The translations under genes were made by a program, and so were the position numbers. A stretch of 64,000 bases of DNA from Phytophthora hibernalis. Its lineage: Eukaryota > Oomycota > Peronosporomycetes > Peronosporales > Peronosporaceae. Below, piece by piece: positions 1 to 11,154 of the stretch. A model generated the notes under the pieces. The model saw only the letters and a program-made list of their open reading frames with translations. It was not told where the DNA came from and made no database searches. Numbering within the stretch: the stretch's first letter is position 1; every line of letters starts with the position of its first letter. The DNA is taken from positions 124,001-188,000 of the forward strand of contig JAAKBF010000233.1 in the NCBI GenBank assembly GCA_012656075.1, in the 5' to 3' direction.

Positions 1-431
1 GCAAGTCTCTCGCAACTGTTAATTGCTCTTATAACTTTATGCACAATCCGATAAAATCCAGCTCTACTCGTTCCTGTGATAACGCGAATGTGATGATAAC
101 TTCCACCAGCGAGCCAGCTAATGCAGGTCTGTAGCATTCCGGCAGGTGACACGGGCGGCTCGCCAAGACCACGTCGAGCAGACTGCAACGGGTCAGTAGC
201 GAGATCAGCGCCTACATACATGAGCAGCTGCTCGAAACTTGCCAAGCTCATTCGATAGTACAGCTTAAACTCACCCTCAAGCACCAATCTTTCAGCGTGC
301 ATATTCCAGCTCAAGCGTTTACGAACCACGACCATGCCACTACCTCCAGCGTAGGCTACATACGCTCCAATGAAAGTGAAAACAGGAACGAGGACCGAAG
401 AGAACTCCTCGGCTTCACGACGGCGTGGCAT
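1..431 (-). CDS. PIF/Harbinger-like transposase, N-terminal part, cut by the window edge
   Basis: An open frame starts at an ATG at 431 and runs leftwards without a stop to base 1 (143 codons). The protein has a short leader with a hydrophobic stretch, then MSLASFEQLL, GGSYHHIR and GTSRAGFYRIVHKVI. That spacing (a 'MS...F..L' helix followed by 'L.GG.Y..I....G.S...FYR..H') is what I know from the N-terminal region of oomycete PIF/Harbinger (DDE_4) transposases. The catalytic domain would lie outside the window, so activity cannot be judged. The frame reaches the edge. Confidence 0.6.
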   Translation of the reverse strand, partial: MPRRREAEEFSSVLVPVFTFIGAYVAYAGGSGMVVVRKRLSWNMHAERLVLEGEFKLYYRMSLASFEQLLMYVGADLATDPLQSARRGLGEPPVSPAGMLQTCISWLAGGSYHHIRVITGTSRAGFYRIVHKVIRAINSCERL

Positions 432-508
432 TGGCGTTAGGTTGTAGCTGGCTTCGCGATGCTGCGAGTCGCGTGTGAGGGCTGCGAGTTGCTGCGTGTG
501 AGGAAGGA

Positions 509-630
509 GGCTGCGAGTTGCTGGCGGGGAGGCTGTGAGTTGCTGGCGGGGAGGCTGCGAGTTGCTGGCGGGGAGGCTGTGAGTTGCTGGCGGGGGCTGC
601 GAGTTGCTGGCGGGGAGGCTGCGAGTTACC
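509..630. repeat. 22-bp GC-rich minisatellite, about 5-6 units
   Basis: The unit GGCTGYGAGTTGCTGGCGGG plus about 2 bases repeats head to tail, alternating C and T at one position; one unit is shortened by several bases. It lies directly upstream of the transposase start at 431. ORFs through it on both strands are repeat artefacts. Confidence 0.85.
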
Positions 631-640
631 ATGTGCGCTA

Positions 641-904
641 AATATGCAATCGAGTTGAAGCGTGCAGATCAGAACTGATTTCATTGGTCAATCTTCACCA
701 GTCGTGCTGCGCTCTGATTGGTGTATCGACAGTAGCCCCATACACCCCGTATGCGGCGTCTTGGACGCATGCGGACAATTGGTCGCATGGAAACCTTTTT
801 TGTCATTCAACGCATGCGGCCGCCCAGGTGGCTATTATAGCCAATAACGTGCCTTTATTTGGTCGCATGCGATCGCATTTTCCGGTTGAGAATGGCCCTG
901 AGTT
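641..904. other. Intergenic, no gene seen
   Basis: Between the minisatellite and the PLD fragment I see only scattered GCATGCG-type words (for example near 765-820 and 866) and no credible coding frame. Confidence 0.5.
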
Positions 905-1209
905 ACCTGTCGTGTAAACCGACAGATCATCACGGGGAATGCCACCTCGCGAATCCGTGATTTCTTTCTCTGTAAGAAACCATTCCTTAGGACCCAGGGG
1001 TGGCTGTCGGGGTTTGATGCTGGAACCATTGGAGGTGCCTGCGTCTTTACGCTTGTCTTCTGTAGTATAATACCACGATTTGTGCCGTCTTCGGCGTTAT
1101 TGTCGTCAAATAACGAGGAAAATGAGAAGACCGATGAAGGGGCTGGTGATATCGTTAATGTTAGCGCAATCGTGAAAGCGATAAAGATCAATGGGCTGGA
1201 GGTGTTCAT
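905..1209 (-). pseudogene. Secreted PLD-like gene, N-terminal fragment (copy a)
   Basis: The first 35 or so codons from the ATG at 1209 encode a signal peptide followed by FSFSSLFDD, the same mature N-terminus as the neighbouring PLD-like genes. A frameshift then moves the conserved block (tryptophan-phenylalanine-leucine, 'EITDSRGG', 'YTTGN') into another frame, and similarity stops near 905. No HKD region is present. It is a truncated relic at the distal end of the PLD array. Confidence 0.75.
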
Positions 1210-1405
1210 CTGGGAAGAATAAAGTTGGATTGTCCGCTGTTGGACACTTTGCCAATACAGTGATCTGCTTCCTCAGCGAGCACCCAAAACTAAATAACCT
1301 TTCGAATTGTATGTGCAGACAGAAAGGTGGACGATACAGAGAAGGCTTTCACATAAAATAAACTTGCATTCTTCATATATATCAGGTGTTCGCTGAGGAA
1401 GCAGA

Positions 1406-3304
1406 TTACTGTACTGCAATGCTGCCCAGAAGTATTATAATAATACCTACCGGCACATGTATTAATACATGTATTACAGTAATACCGACGGAGGCGACTA
1501 TCGTGCCCCGTGGTCTCGTAAACATTATCAGAATACCCTTCACGATGTGGAGACTCCACATCGCGTGCTCCACTGGAGTGTCCGCATCTACCTTTTCAAC
1601 TTTTATTAGCGGTGCAAGTGTCTTGGGGTCCGATACCTTTCGCATCGTGTCGGTGATGACGGCGAAATATTCATGATGCTCGATGGCATTGTTGGCCAAA
1701 ATTGTCGAGTCGTCGGTAGCAGCAACTTCGAACTGGTCGGCAGCCTGGACAATCGTCATGGCATCCAGCTCGTCGTAGCTGAGCCTCGTCCACTCCATGA
1801 ACTTACGGATGCGGAAGTTGCGAGGTAACTTACCTACCGTTAGGCCCTCAGGAGACTTGATCGTGTCACCATCTACCACATCCGCGTTGAGTTCCGTGTC
1901 AGCCGTCATACTTCTTCGATTCCAGTTGGCTGAGCCGATGGACAAATACACGTCGTCGATGATCACAATTTTGCTGTGAATACAGAGGTCTAGCTCTGCC
2001 TTGGTCGTGTAGAGCTTGAACTTGTTCGGGTACTTTGAGCGAATAGGCTCGACGTTTTGGAACAGATACTTGATGTAGCCTGCGTTTGTGAATCCGTTCG
2101 TTTCTGCTTTCGTGACAACAATGAGGCGCTGAATCCGTGGCATCACCTCCATGAGTGCTTCTAGCAGTTCCGGCATGTAAACGAAGTACTGATCCTCGAT
2201 GTAGATGAAGTTCTTCGCATTCTTGATCGCTTTGAGGCGGGCTTGGAACAGCGAGTTTTCTCCTTTGGGTGCGAACTCCTTGTAGTGCTTGTACTTGCAG
2301 CTGAATACTCGGGTGATCTGAATACTCTGGTTGCCTAGATTAGCCGTGGTGTTGCTACTGGCATAGTCCAGCGGTGGAAGAGCATTGTACGGAGGATTGT
2401 TAAAGTCGAGCAGGTCTTCTTTCAGATTCTGGCACGGCAAGAACTTGGAGTTCCAACGGGCCAAAAAGTTGTTCGCGACGTCCTTTGCTGCGGGACCGTG
2501 AATTCGAATATGACCATCCACCCAGCCTTTCTGCTGATACGTAATGTGTCCTGCGTCCCGAATCGCAGAGTTGTTGTGGTAAATAGTGTCCCATCGGTCG
2601 TTGGCGAGGTCAATTCCTCCAACGTATGCCACAGGATGATCGTCAGCGTCTGACGAGCTACCTGCAGCAATAACCATGTTTTTCTGGTGCTGGGAAGAGA
2701 TGAGTTTGACGCGGTCGTCGAAAATGTAGGTTGCTCGGGCCCCATTAATCGGAGACGGCGGAAGTTTGTTGATGGCATCGCGAGCCTTTATGTTGTAGGG
2801 CATGTATCCGCCTGCGATGTTGGCCCAACCCAGAATACTCACGTTCCCTCCGCGCTCTACGATACCAGCAAACACTTCCTTGAAACCTGTCTTGGCTCCT
2901 GTAGGGTCAACATCGGGTTTGAGCGGAACCAGAGCTGTTGTCCAGGCATTCAATAAGACGCGGTCGCCTTCCTTAGTTGTGCTGAGATCATCGTACACTG
3001 CGTCAAAGTATTCGTTGGACACTGTGTAGGACGTCACCTTGTTACCTGTCGTGTAAACGGACATATCACTGCGCGGTACGCCGCCTCGTGAGTCCGTGAT
3101 CTCTTGCTCTGCAAGGAACCAGGCCTTCGGATCCAGAAGAGGCTGTTGTGGGGTGATGTCTGAACCATCGGAGAGATCAGCACTGCCGCTGGAACTGGTA
3201 ATATTGTCTGGAGTCGATGAGTGCTCGAACAGTGCCTTGAAAGAGAACGCAGATGAAGGGGTCGAATATATAGCCGACGTGAAAACTAGGGCGACGAAAA
3301 GCAT
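1406..3304 (-). CDS. Secreted phospholipase D-like protein (copy b), uninterrupted
   Basis: The start was placed at the internal ATG at 3304 because it begins a clean signal peptide (MLFVALVFTSAIYSTPSSAF) shared with the paralogues; the longer frame upstream reads through non-coding sequence. The protein is about 632 aa. The second catalytic motif is canonical (HSKIVIIDD then GSANWN, near residue 441). The first, near residue 205, keeps H-x-K but has Ala where the motif Asp is expected, followed by the usual GGID...RWD. Two HKD motifs normally pair to form the PLD active site, so catalysis may be altered. The last 65 or so residues are a hydrophobic tail absent from the other copies. Expected role: secreted or wall-associated PLD-like enzyme, a family expanded in Phytophthora. 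Confidence 0.85.
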   Translation of the reverse strand: MLFVALVFTSAIYSTPSSAFSFKALFEHSSTPDNITSSSGSADLSDGSDITPQQPLLDPKAWFLAEQEITDSRGGVPRSDMSVYTTGNKVTSYTVSNEYFDAVYDDLSTTKEGDRVLLNAWTTALVPLKPDVDPTGAKTGFKEVFAGIVERGGNVSILGWANIAGGYMPYNIKARDAINKLPPSPINGARATYIFDDRVKLISSQHQKNMVIAAGSSSDADDHPVAYVGGIDLANDRWDTIYHNNSAIRDAGHITYQQKGWVDGHIRIHGPAAKDVANNFLARWNSKFLPCQNLKEDLLDFNNPPYNALPPLDYASSNTTANLGNQSIQITRVFSCKYKHYKEFAPKGENSLFQARLKAIKNAKNFIYIEDQYFVYMPELLEALMEVMPRIQRLIVVTKAETNGFTNAGYIKYLFQNVEPIRSKYPNKFKLYTTKAELDLCIHSKIVIIDDVYLSIGSANWNRRSMTADTELNADVVDGDTIKSPEGLTVGKLPRNFRIRKFMEWTRLSYDELDAMTIVQAADQFEVAATDDSTILANNAIEHHEYFAVITDTMRKVSDPKTLAPLIKVEKVDADTPVEHAMWSLHIVKGILIMFTRPRGTIVASVGITVIHVLIHVPVGIIIILLGSIAVQ

Positions 3305-3445
3305 TGCGCGCACGCTCGTCGGCTGCGAGGATGAAAACGAACTGAACAGGCAGTCTGCAGGCACGTATTCAGAGAGCGGTTGGCTTTCTAAGCATGAGTG
3401 ATGAGTGAGTACATGTACTGCAAGGATACCTTTGATCATGATCAT

Positions 3446-3883
3446 GGTTTTGTGATGGTACAGTACAGTACCCTGTAGACGGGATTCTCTCCGAGGAGTT
3501 GGTATCAGCTAATACATGCCCGCCTGCTTCCTTCATGGTGCATCGCGAATAGCTGTGCTGTGGGTACCATTCCATCAGTCGATAGCATCCTCCCAGGGGT
3601 TAAACATATATATCTTGACCAAAACAAGTGTTGAGTCTGCGCTTGTGACGTTATTAATACATGTAATTGAACTACATGAACGAAGCGCACAGCTATAGTA
3701 CCGTAGTCACCTTCATTGGTAAACTACTGCATGTACTTCAAAGTAAAATTCACACCTCAAGAAAACCGCATCAACATTGCCATTGCCCTTTTGAAGAAGA
3801 AAAATGCGCTGACTCCGGCAAACGAAGACTATGGTAACATTTTCCAAATAGACCTCTTGTAATTGAGAGCCACCCACCTCGTT
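3446..3883. other. Intergenic between PLD copies b and c
   Basis: No coding frame recognised. Contains the compound palindrome TATTAATACATGTA at 3652-3665; TACATGTA also occurs just outside at 3410-3417. Confidence 0.5.
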
Positions 3884-5625
3884 TTAATCACTCGTTGTTG
3901 GTGCAAACATCTTGGGGTCCACTTGTTGGTGGATGAAATCGGTAAATGCTCCGTAGTATAATTTATAATCGACCTTCAAATGCTCCAGAATGGTCGATGC
4001 ATTGGTGGCGGCAGCTTCGAACGTATCGAAAGCTTCAGTCAAAGTCATAGCATCCAACTCTTCGTAACTTAATCCCGTCATTTCCTGGAACTTGCGAATG
4101 CGAAAGTCTCGAGGTAGCTTGCCTACTGTAATGCCGTCAGGGACTGTACTGTGTCCTGATCCACGATATCGGCGTTGAACTCCGAGTCGGAAGTCATACC
4201 ACGTCGATTCCAGTTGGATGAACCGACGGACAGATACGCGTCGTCGATGATCACGAACTTGCTGTGGACATACAAGTTCAGGTCTTCTTTAGCCGAGTAG
4301 AGTGCAAATTTGGTCGGGTATTTCTTTCGGATCGGATCAACCATGTCGTACAAATACTTCGGGTACCCAGTCATCTTGTACACACCGGTTTGCGGATTAA
4401 CAACCACGATTAAACGTTGGATCTTCGGCATCACTTCCATGACCGCGTCAAGGAGCTCTGGGACGAAGATGAAATACTGGTCCTCGATATATATGTAATT
4501 CCTTGCGTTCTGGATGGCTTTGATGCGCGCCTTGAAGAGCGAATTCTCACCTTTTGGGGCAAATTCCTTGTAGTGCTCGTACTCACAGCTAAAGGTTCGC
4601 GTGATCTGGATACTCTGCTTCCCCAATCTCGAGGTCGTATTGCTGCTGGCATAGTCTAGTGGAGGTAGGCTTTTGTACGGCGGATTTTCGAAGGAGAGCA
4701 GATCGTCGGCAAGCCCGCGGCACGGTAGGTATTTTGAGTTCCACCTGGCTAAGAAATTGGTTGCCACATCCTTCGCTGCAGGGCCGTGAATTCGCACATG
4801 AGCATCAATCCAACCCTTGCGTTCGTACGTGATGCCAGCTGCGTCCCGGATAGCGCTGTTGTTGTGGTAGATAGTGTCCCAGCGATCATTGGTGAAGTCA
4901 AGTCCACCCACATACGCTATGGGCTGGTCATTTTTCGAGGTTGAACGGTTTGCTGCAATGACCATCGTCTTCTGGTGGTGCGAAGATCTCAGCATCGTGC
5001 GGACCCGGTCGTCGAAAATATAAATCGCTTTCGCCCCGTTAACTGGGGACGCAGGGAGGTCGTTGATGGCATCTCGAGCCTTGATGTTAATTTTGTGGTG
5101 CAAAATGTTGGACCAGCCGAGGATGTTAAAACTTGCTCCTCTCTTCACAACACCAGCGACAATTTTACTGAAACCCGTCTTGGCACCCGTAGGATCAACA
5201 TCAGGTTTAAGCGGTACAAGACTCACTTCCCACGCAGAGAGCAAAATGCGATCGCCCTCTTTCGTAGCCATGAAATCGTCGTAGGTCGCATCGTAGAATT
5301 CGTTCGTCACTGTAAGAGGTGTCACCGCGTTACCAGTCGTGTAAACCGATAGGTCGCTGCGAGGTACCCCACCTCGAGAGTCCGTGATATCTTGCCCCGT
5401 CAAAAACCAATCCGTTGCTTTGAGAAGAGGTTGCCGCACTTTGGCGTCCTGGACTACGTCGGCGTCGTCTGCTACTGAGGCTGAAGCTGAAGCTGAAGCT
5501 GAAGAACCATCGTCGTCACCATCAAACAAAGAAGCGAAGGAGAAGGCTGAAGCTGGAGCCAACGCCATAACGAGTACGCAGGTCAATACTAGCACTAGTG
5601 TCGTAAGCGCGTGACCCCATAGCAT
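3884..5625 (-). pseudogene. Secreted PLD-like gene with one frameshift (copy c)
   Basis: The ATG at 5625 starts a strong signal peptide (MLWGHALTTLVLVLTCVLVM...) and 500 codons in frame. The mature part has a Ser-Ala repeat, the EITDSRGG-like block, HQKTMVIA near residue 216 (motif Asp replaced by Ala) and an intact second motif HSKFVIIDD...GSSNWN. Near 4140 a one-base deletion shifts the frame; the C-terminal 65 residues continue in the next frame to a stop at 3884. With one lesion and everything else conserved, either a young pseudogene or an assembly error is possible. Confidence 0.8.
5477..5506. repeat. Hexanucleotide repeat GCTGAA coding for Ser-Ala
   Basis: Four to five head-to-tail GCTGAA units within PLD copy c. 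On the coding strand they give the Ser-Ala stretch just after the signal peptide; length variation there would be in frame. Confidence 0.8.
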
Positions 5626-6343
5626 CTCGCCCCAGTGTTAAACGACCAGCGGGGAGTTGTAGGAGGTCTGTGAATCACAGTGTGATGGTCGAGGTACGGC
5701 AGTAACTTTGGCGAGGACACCTAGGATACTAATTGGGATGGGAATACGGACCGAATACACTCATGTCAAACTTTGACTCAGAGCCTTTTGATGAGCGTAA
5801 ACTCTGTTTGCTGGAGCCAGGTGTTGGCGTTGGCCAAGTATTATAATCGAGGGAAGCCTTTCCAAGCTCGCTTGCATCCCTTGCGTCTGGGGCTTGGCTT
5901 GGTTCCTCTCTCTTACAGCGTTCTCAAATATTTTACGCTTGTCCAAACCTTGCCTTCATATTTCCTGTCGGAGGTAGGTATACGTACCCAATGATGCATA
6001 CCGGCCAACATATTCATCGTAATGCGTCCTCGTATTCCTCGCTCCATTTGCCATTTGACGTATCGGCTCGATAGGCGGTGCTTCAATTTCTTACCTTCGC
6101 GGGTGCTGTTCGCGCTGAGAAGAAACTCTCGTATCCATAGGCCTTGTATCGTTCGGTTGAGACTTCGAGCCCGAGCCAGCGCTGTAACCATCGCTACCAA
6201 ACTGCACATTCACTGAAGATGAAAGCGCTGGTACCATTATTCGATGTCTACAAAAATGAGCATTTCATCGTGAACTTCACGTATGTACAAGTATACACAT
6301 ACACCTGCAAGGGTAAACTACAATTTAGATATCATTTCATGCT
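5626..6343. other. Intergenic between PLD copies c and d
   Basis: No supported gene; only short unrelated open frames on both strands. Confidence 0.4.
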
Positions 6344-8073
6344 TCAATCAGACGGACAAGTGTCCTGAGGGTCTGAAACCTTTCGAATGACGTCGGTGAT
6401 CGCGATGTAGTACGCATGATACTCGACTTCCAAATGTTGAAGTATGCTCACCTTGTCGGAAGCCTGTGCAGCGGCCTCGAACTTGTCGGCACTTTCAATA
6501 AATATCATGGCGTCCAGCTCGTTGTAGCTCAACCCCGTCATCTCCTGGAACTTCCGGATTCGAAAGTCTCGAGCCATTTTCTTTACGGTGACTCCGTCAG
6601 GCGACTTCACTGTGCCACCATCAATGACATTTGCAGCAATCTCCGAGTCGGACGTCATACTCCGGCGGTTCCAGTTGGCCGATCCCACTGACAAGAATAC
6701 GTCGTCAACGATGAGTAGCTTGCTGTGAACACAGATTTCTCGATCCGTCTTCATCGTGTAGAGATTGAATTTGTTCGGGAAGGCCTTGAGAAGGGGCGTA
6801 ACCATCTCATAGTTGTACTTGACGTATCCTCCGGTTTTGATAACCACAGTCTGAGGGTTTGTCACCACGATCAGTCTCTGGATTGTCGGCAAAACCTCCA
6901 AAAGTGCGTCCAGCAACTCCGGCACGAGAATGAAATACTGGTCCTCGATGTAAATGAAGTTCTTCGCGTTCTTGATGGCTTTGAGATGGGCTTTAAAAAT
7001 TGAGTTCTCGCCGTGTGGAGCAAACTCGTTGTGGTTGTATTCACAGCTGAAAGTCCGCACGATCTGTACGCTCTGATTGCCGAGTCTTGAGCTAGAACTG
7101 CTACTAGCATAGTCAAGCAGCGGCAATTTTTCGTACGGTGGGTTTTCGTAGTCAAGCAGATCATCGTCAAGGTCTTGACATGGTAAGTGTTTCGAATTCC
7201 ACCTAGCCAAAAGTTGCTGGCCACGTCTTTCGCGGCAGGTCCATGGATGCGAAGATGGCTGTCCTCCCAGCCTTTATAGCCGTTCGTGATGTTGGCGGCA
7301 TCACGAATTGCCGATGCATTGTGGTACATGGTATCCCACCGGCCCGACGTGAAGTCCATTCCCCCACATATGCCACCGGTTGCTCCTCGCTGCCCGAGGA
7401 GCTGTTTGCTGCAATGATCAACGTTTTCTGGTGGTGGGATGATAAAGGATAGGGAGGCGATCGTCCAATATCATCACCGCTTTCGCCCCGTTAACTGGTG
7501 ATTCTGCAATCTCGTTGATGGTCTTGCGAATATCGATCATTCTGCTGCGATGCTGAATACTGGCCCAACCGAGAATGTTGACACTTGCACCTCGCTTTAC
7601 AACATCAGCCATGACTTTGTCAAAGCGAGTCTTAGAACCTGTCGGATCCACATCAGGTTTCAGCGGAATTAGGGCAGCAGCCCAAGCTGTAACCAGAACA
7701 CGTTCACCCTCCTTCGTCGAAATTAGATCGTCGTAGGCTGCACTGAAAAACTCATTCGGCGCTGTGAAGGACGTCACCGCGTTGCCTGTTGAGTACGTGG
7801 CCATATCACTCCTAGCCACCCCACCCCGCGAATCGGTGATTTCCTGCTCAGTTAGGAACCAGTCTGTGGCATCCAAAGAGGTTGTCGTGCTGGCACGTTC
7901 AAATTGTCTTGGTTTGGTTTGTTGGAGCTTGTGTCGTCAGTAGAGTCGTCGTCATTGCCAAACAACGACGAGAAAGAGAAGGCTGATGTAGGAACCGGAG
8001 CCAATGCGTGTATGCAGATCAAGGCAAGGACCAAAATCGTGCTTGCGTGACTGCTTACCATCTCGGCTGGCAA
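6344..8073 (-). pseudogene. Secreted PLD-like pseudogene with several frameshifts (copy d)
   Basis: A signal peptide frame opens at 8073. Frame changes are needed near 7865, near 7435 (just before the first HKD motif), in a G-run near 7367 and near 7210, after which the C-terminal 288 codons read cleanly to 6344, including an intact second motif HSKLLIVDD...GSANWN. At least four lesions make this a convincing pseudogene, even allowing for assembly noise. Two of the lesions (near 7435 and near 7367) are shared with copy e at 27.6-28.9 kb, so copy e derives from an already damaged ancestor. Confidence 0.85.
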
Positions 8074-8824
8074 AAATTGGAGTGAAATACTTCTGAAGTA
8101 CCACAGAAAGCGTGAGCAAGATTACGACAACTTCAGGGAACGCCGGCCGGGTGACTCCAGTAGAACATAATGATAACAACGGGATGTGAAGCCCTTCCAG
8201 TGGAAGTTCCACCGGTATTATATAATACATCTAGCTTTGCACTGTCGAATCATAGTTGACTTTACCGTAATATTTCGAAGTACTGTACATGTGCACTGGT
8301 ACAGTACCATCCTTAATTTAAGGACGAAAATTCGTTTAAGTACGCTGGACTTTCCCATTTCTTGTGTCCTAGAAGGCAAAAATGACTTAGTGTTTGTAAT
8401 GAGGGTGATTTATCCACGCTAAATGCGATGTGTCCGATATATCAAATTGTCTTTAGAACAGAGATATAATATGAAGGCATCCATTAATACCCGTGGGATC
8501 CTGCCACGTGAAAAGAGAGAACAGCCGTTAGATAGGGTGAAGAAAGCTTCCTGACGTGCCAGCTTTGCCACAAAGAGTGAATATCGAGCGCTAGCAAACA
8601 GGAAAGTGCTAAACTTATTGATGACAGTGCACGAGCCAACGCAGAACCCTCCAGTGCTATCGTAACGTACATGTACACGAGAACGTGGCCTGCATGATCA
8701 CCCGATCTAACAAGCAGTGGCGTAAAAAGTGAACAATGTTTCGGACAGCATCTCACAGTCAGTTTTTCTCATTCTGCATTCTCAGCTCCTTTGTACTTCA
8801 AGTAGATCGTGGCCTGATATTCGC
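8074..8824. other. Intergenic
   Basis: No credible gene. Contains TACATGTA at 8668-8675. A stretch of about 55 bases at 8655-8710 is similar to 27538-27580, where the same flanks carry only TA instead of TACATGTA. Confidence 0.55.
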
Positions 8825-11059
8825 TTAGTATCGAGGCGTCCAAAACTTCACGTTTTCCTGCGCCTTTGCAAGCACCTGGGCTGTACAGGCCAATGGCGAG
8901 CGTACAGCCATCTCATAAACACAGGTGGAGGGTTCATCTACGCTCAAAATCTCGTTGTCCTCACCACAGCTGAGGTATACAAACACGGACCTGCATACGC
9001 ATACACAATGGCAATATTTGTTAGTCATAAACTCAATAGCAACTGACAATCAGACCATCATTACCTTTCCGGACCCTTGTAGCACCTTTGACCCTTTGAG
9101 TATAGCATCCTGGTGTGATCTATCTTACCCTCATTCGCGGAATCATTGGTCTCCTCGGCTACCCAGCCATCCCACTTGCCAAGCTTCGTTCGGTCTTGCT
9201 TGACTTCCCCAAAGGCGCAGAATTTGTACTCATACTTCTGCTCAACATAATCAGCAAACTCAACTGAGCAAAAACATTTTCAGGACAGTTCACTAAAGTA
9301 CAACGAACCTCGATGCGCTTCTCGATACACGCATCTTTTAAAGCAAAGTAAGCACGGTCCGGGCCGTAGTCCATTTTCGCAGCTTCGCGCTTTTCGTTTC
9401 TCTCTTTTTCCAATTTGGTGATGTCTGCATCAATTTCACGCAGCACCTTGCGCAATGATTCTGCTAGAGGGAGTTTTACCTCCTCGTCCAGCTTGGGGCT
9501 TCACAAACGCAGCATATACCGTCAGCAAAGGCTAACAGCCAGAAGCGGATGACCAGCAACTTACAATAAATAGTGATACGCATAGATAGGTGCGTCCCAG
9601 ACAACCCGAGCACCCCACATCACCGAGCTGTATCCATCGTAGACACTGCCTCCGCCGAGTTGACGGAACCAAATCGAGCGTGATGGAGATGGAAAATCCG
9701 GCAGTTTGGCGATGGCAGAGCCCGCAACCTCAGGTGTTGACAGTACGCCCCACAGAGTTCTCGGAGAAAACAACACTAACTCCACCAAACCACGTACAGG
9801 GAAATGACGATACCTTTTGACAGAGAGTTGCTGTAGTTAGAAATAACAGTACGCACATAGCCTCATTAAATTTGATGTACTCGTACCGATAGTTCGCAGA
9901 CCGTACAGCCCAATCTTCTTCCTTCCTTCAGCTCCACCATTAAACAGTGGCCCAAGGAAATCTTCACGTCGCATTTGCTCTGCTGTGCGCGGCACTCTTC
10001 TGCTATCAGCAACAAACACACTTTTGTAAGCTAAGAACTTAACCAGTCAGCAAACAGAGTTAAGCGCGCACAACTTCTTGGTGGGGAATTGCTTGTTGTG
10101 ATCCATGCGCAGGTAGTCTGCGAGTGAAATCCGACTGCCGTCCGGCAACTCAATCAAACTTTTCACAGTATCTCTCCTCGAATCCAGAACCTCCGATGCG
10201 CGTTCGTCTTCCTTCAAATCCACGGGAGCCTCATCGTCTGCCACTCGAATGGCATCAAGACCTTCAAACTCCAACGACTCAACGGTCTCTTTCTCCACTG
10301 CATCTGAAAACTGCTGCTTGCTCGTCTGCTCACCCTCCCCACCAATTTGTCCCCGCGCCTGCTTCTGCCTCGCCACCTCCATGCGATACTTCTTCTCCTT
10401 CAGCTCCTCACGCTCCTTGTGCACCGTCACTCGCTCCTTCAGCAATGCCAACTTCTTCAGCTCCTTCTCCGCCGTCGTCTCCGCCTGCTCTTCTCCCTGA
10501 AAAAAGCTCGCAACTTCCCCATTGACCACCGCTTGTCGTTTTCCAAACCCAATGGTCACCTCTTGCAGTCGCTGCTCCGCCTCCTGTCGAAAGCTCTCAG
10601 CCGATGCCTCACAAGTGTTCGAGCAGGGCGATCCACCCCCAATATCCTCATCCGATCCGTCGCAGCAGTCACAGATGCCGTCATGGACTCGGGACGTGTG
10701 GATCTACAGCAAAAACAGGCAAATTGTCAGATTTCCGCAGCAAAACTCATGAAAACCTCATTATTTCTCACTTTTCCAGGGAAAAATCCGTCATTTTCAC
10801 AATGAAATTCACTGCTAATAAGATGCGAGCAGGCGGCGGTGCCTGGTTCGTCCTGACCGTCGTCGCAGTCGCAGAAGTCGTCGTTCACGCGACTGATTGG
10901 CAGATAGGAGGCTTTCCCGCCCACGACACACGAGAATTCACTGGCCAGGAACTTGCTTTGGTTGGACGGAGCCACGCCGTTGATCTGCACGGAGGAGACG
11001 CCGTTGGAGACCGCGGGGAGGAGGCTCAAGAGCAGCAAGGAGTGCACCACGCGCGTCAT
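8825..11059 (-). CDS. PRKCSH: Glucosidase II beta subunit
   Basis: Multi-exon gene on the minus strand. Exon 1 (10772-11059) has a signal peptide and an LDL-receptor-like cysteine block 'DDFCDCDDGQDEPGT'. After a 68-bp intron (10704-10771) the frame continues 'HDGICDCCDGSDE', a long Glu/Lys-rich coiled coil, then an insert of about 140 residues (exons near 9837-10060 and 9560-9730), a 'DITKLEKERNE...DYGP' segment, and the C-terminal MRH lectin domain (KYEYKFCAFG, 'KLGKWDGW', 'CYKGPER', 'CGEDNEILSVDEPSTCVYEM'). The stop is at 8825. The protein is the non-catalytic partner that holds glucosidase II in the ER and recognises mannose during N-glycan trimming. I inferred the internal splice sites by eye. 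Confidence 0.85.
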
Positions 11060-11154
11060 ATTGAAAAGTGATTAGGGAGGAGAGATGGGATTGGCTGATA
11101 AGGTTTATTTTCGACCAATAGGAGAGAGTTGGCAAGTTGAAGCGGAGGTGGACG

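Noticed and set aside
509..630. CRISPR-like array
   Set aside because: Units are contiguous without spacers; the genome is eukaryotic.
415..641. Frames through the minisatellite
   Set aside because: Products are repeat translations only.
1406..8073. RXLR or Crinkler effectors among the secreted proteins
   Set aside because: Signal peptides are followed by the PLD-like mature domain; no RXLR-dEER or LFLAK motif found in the expected position.
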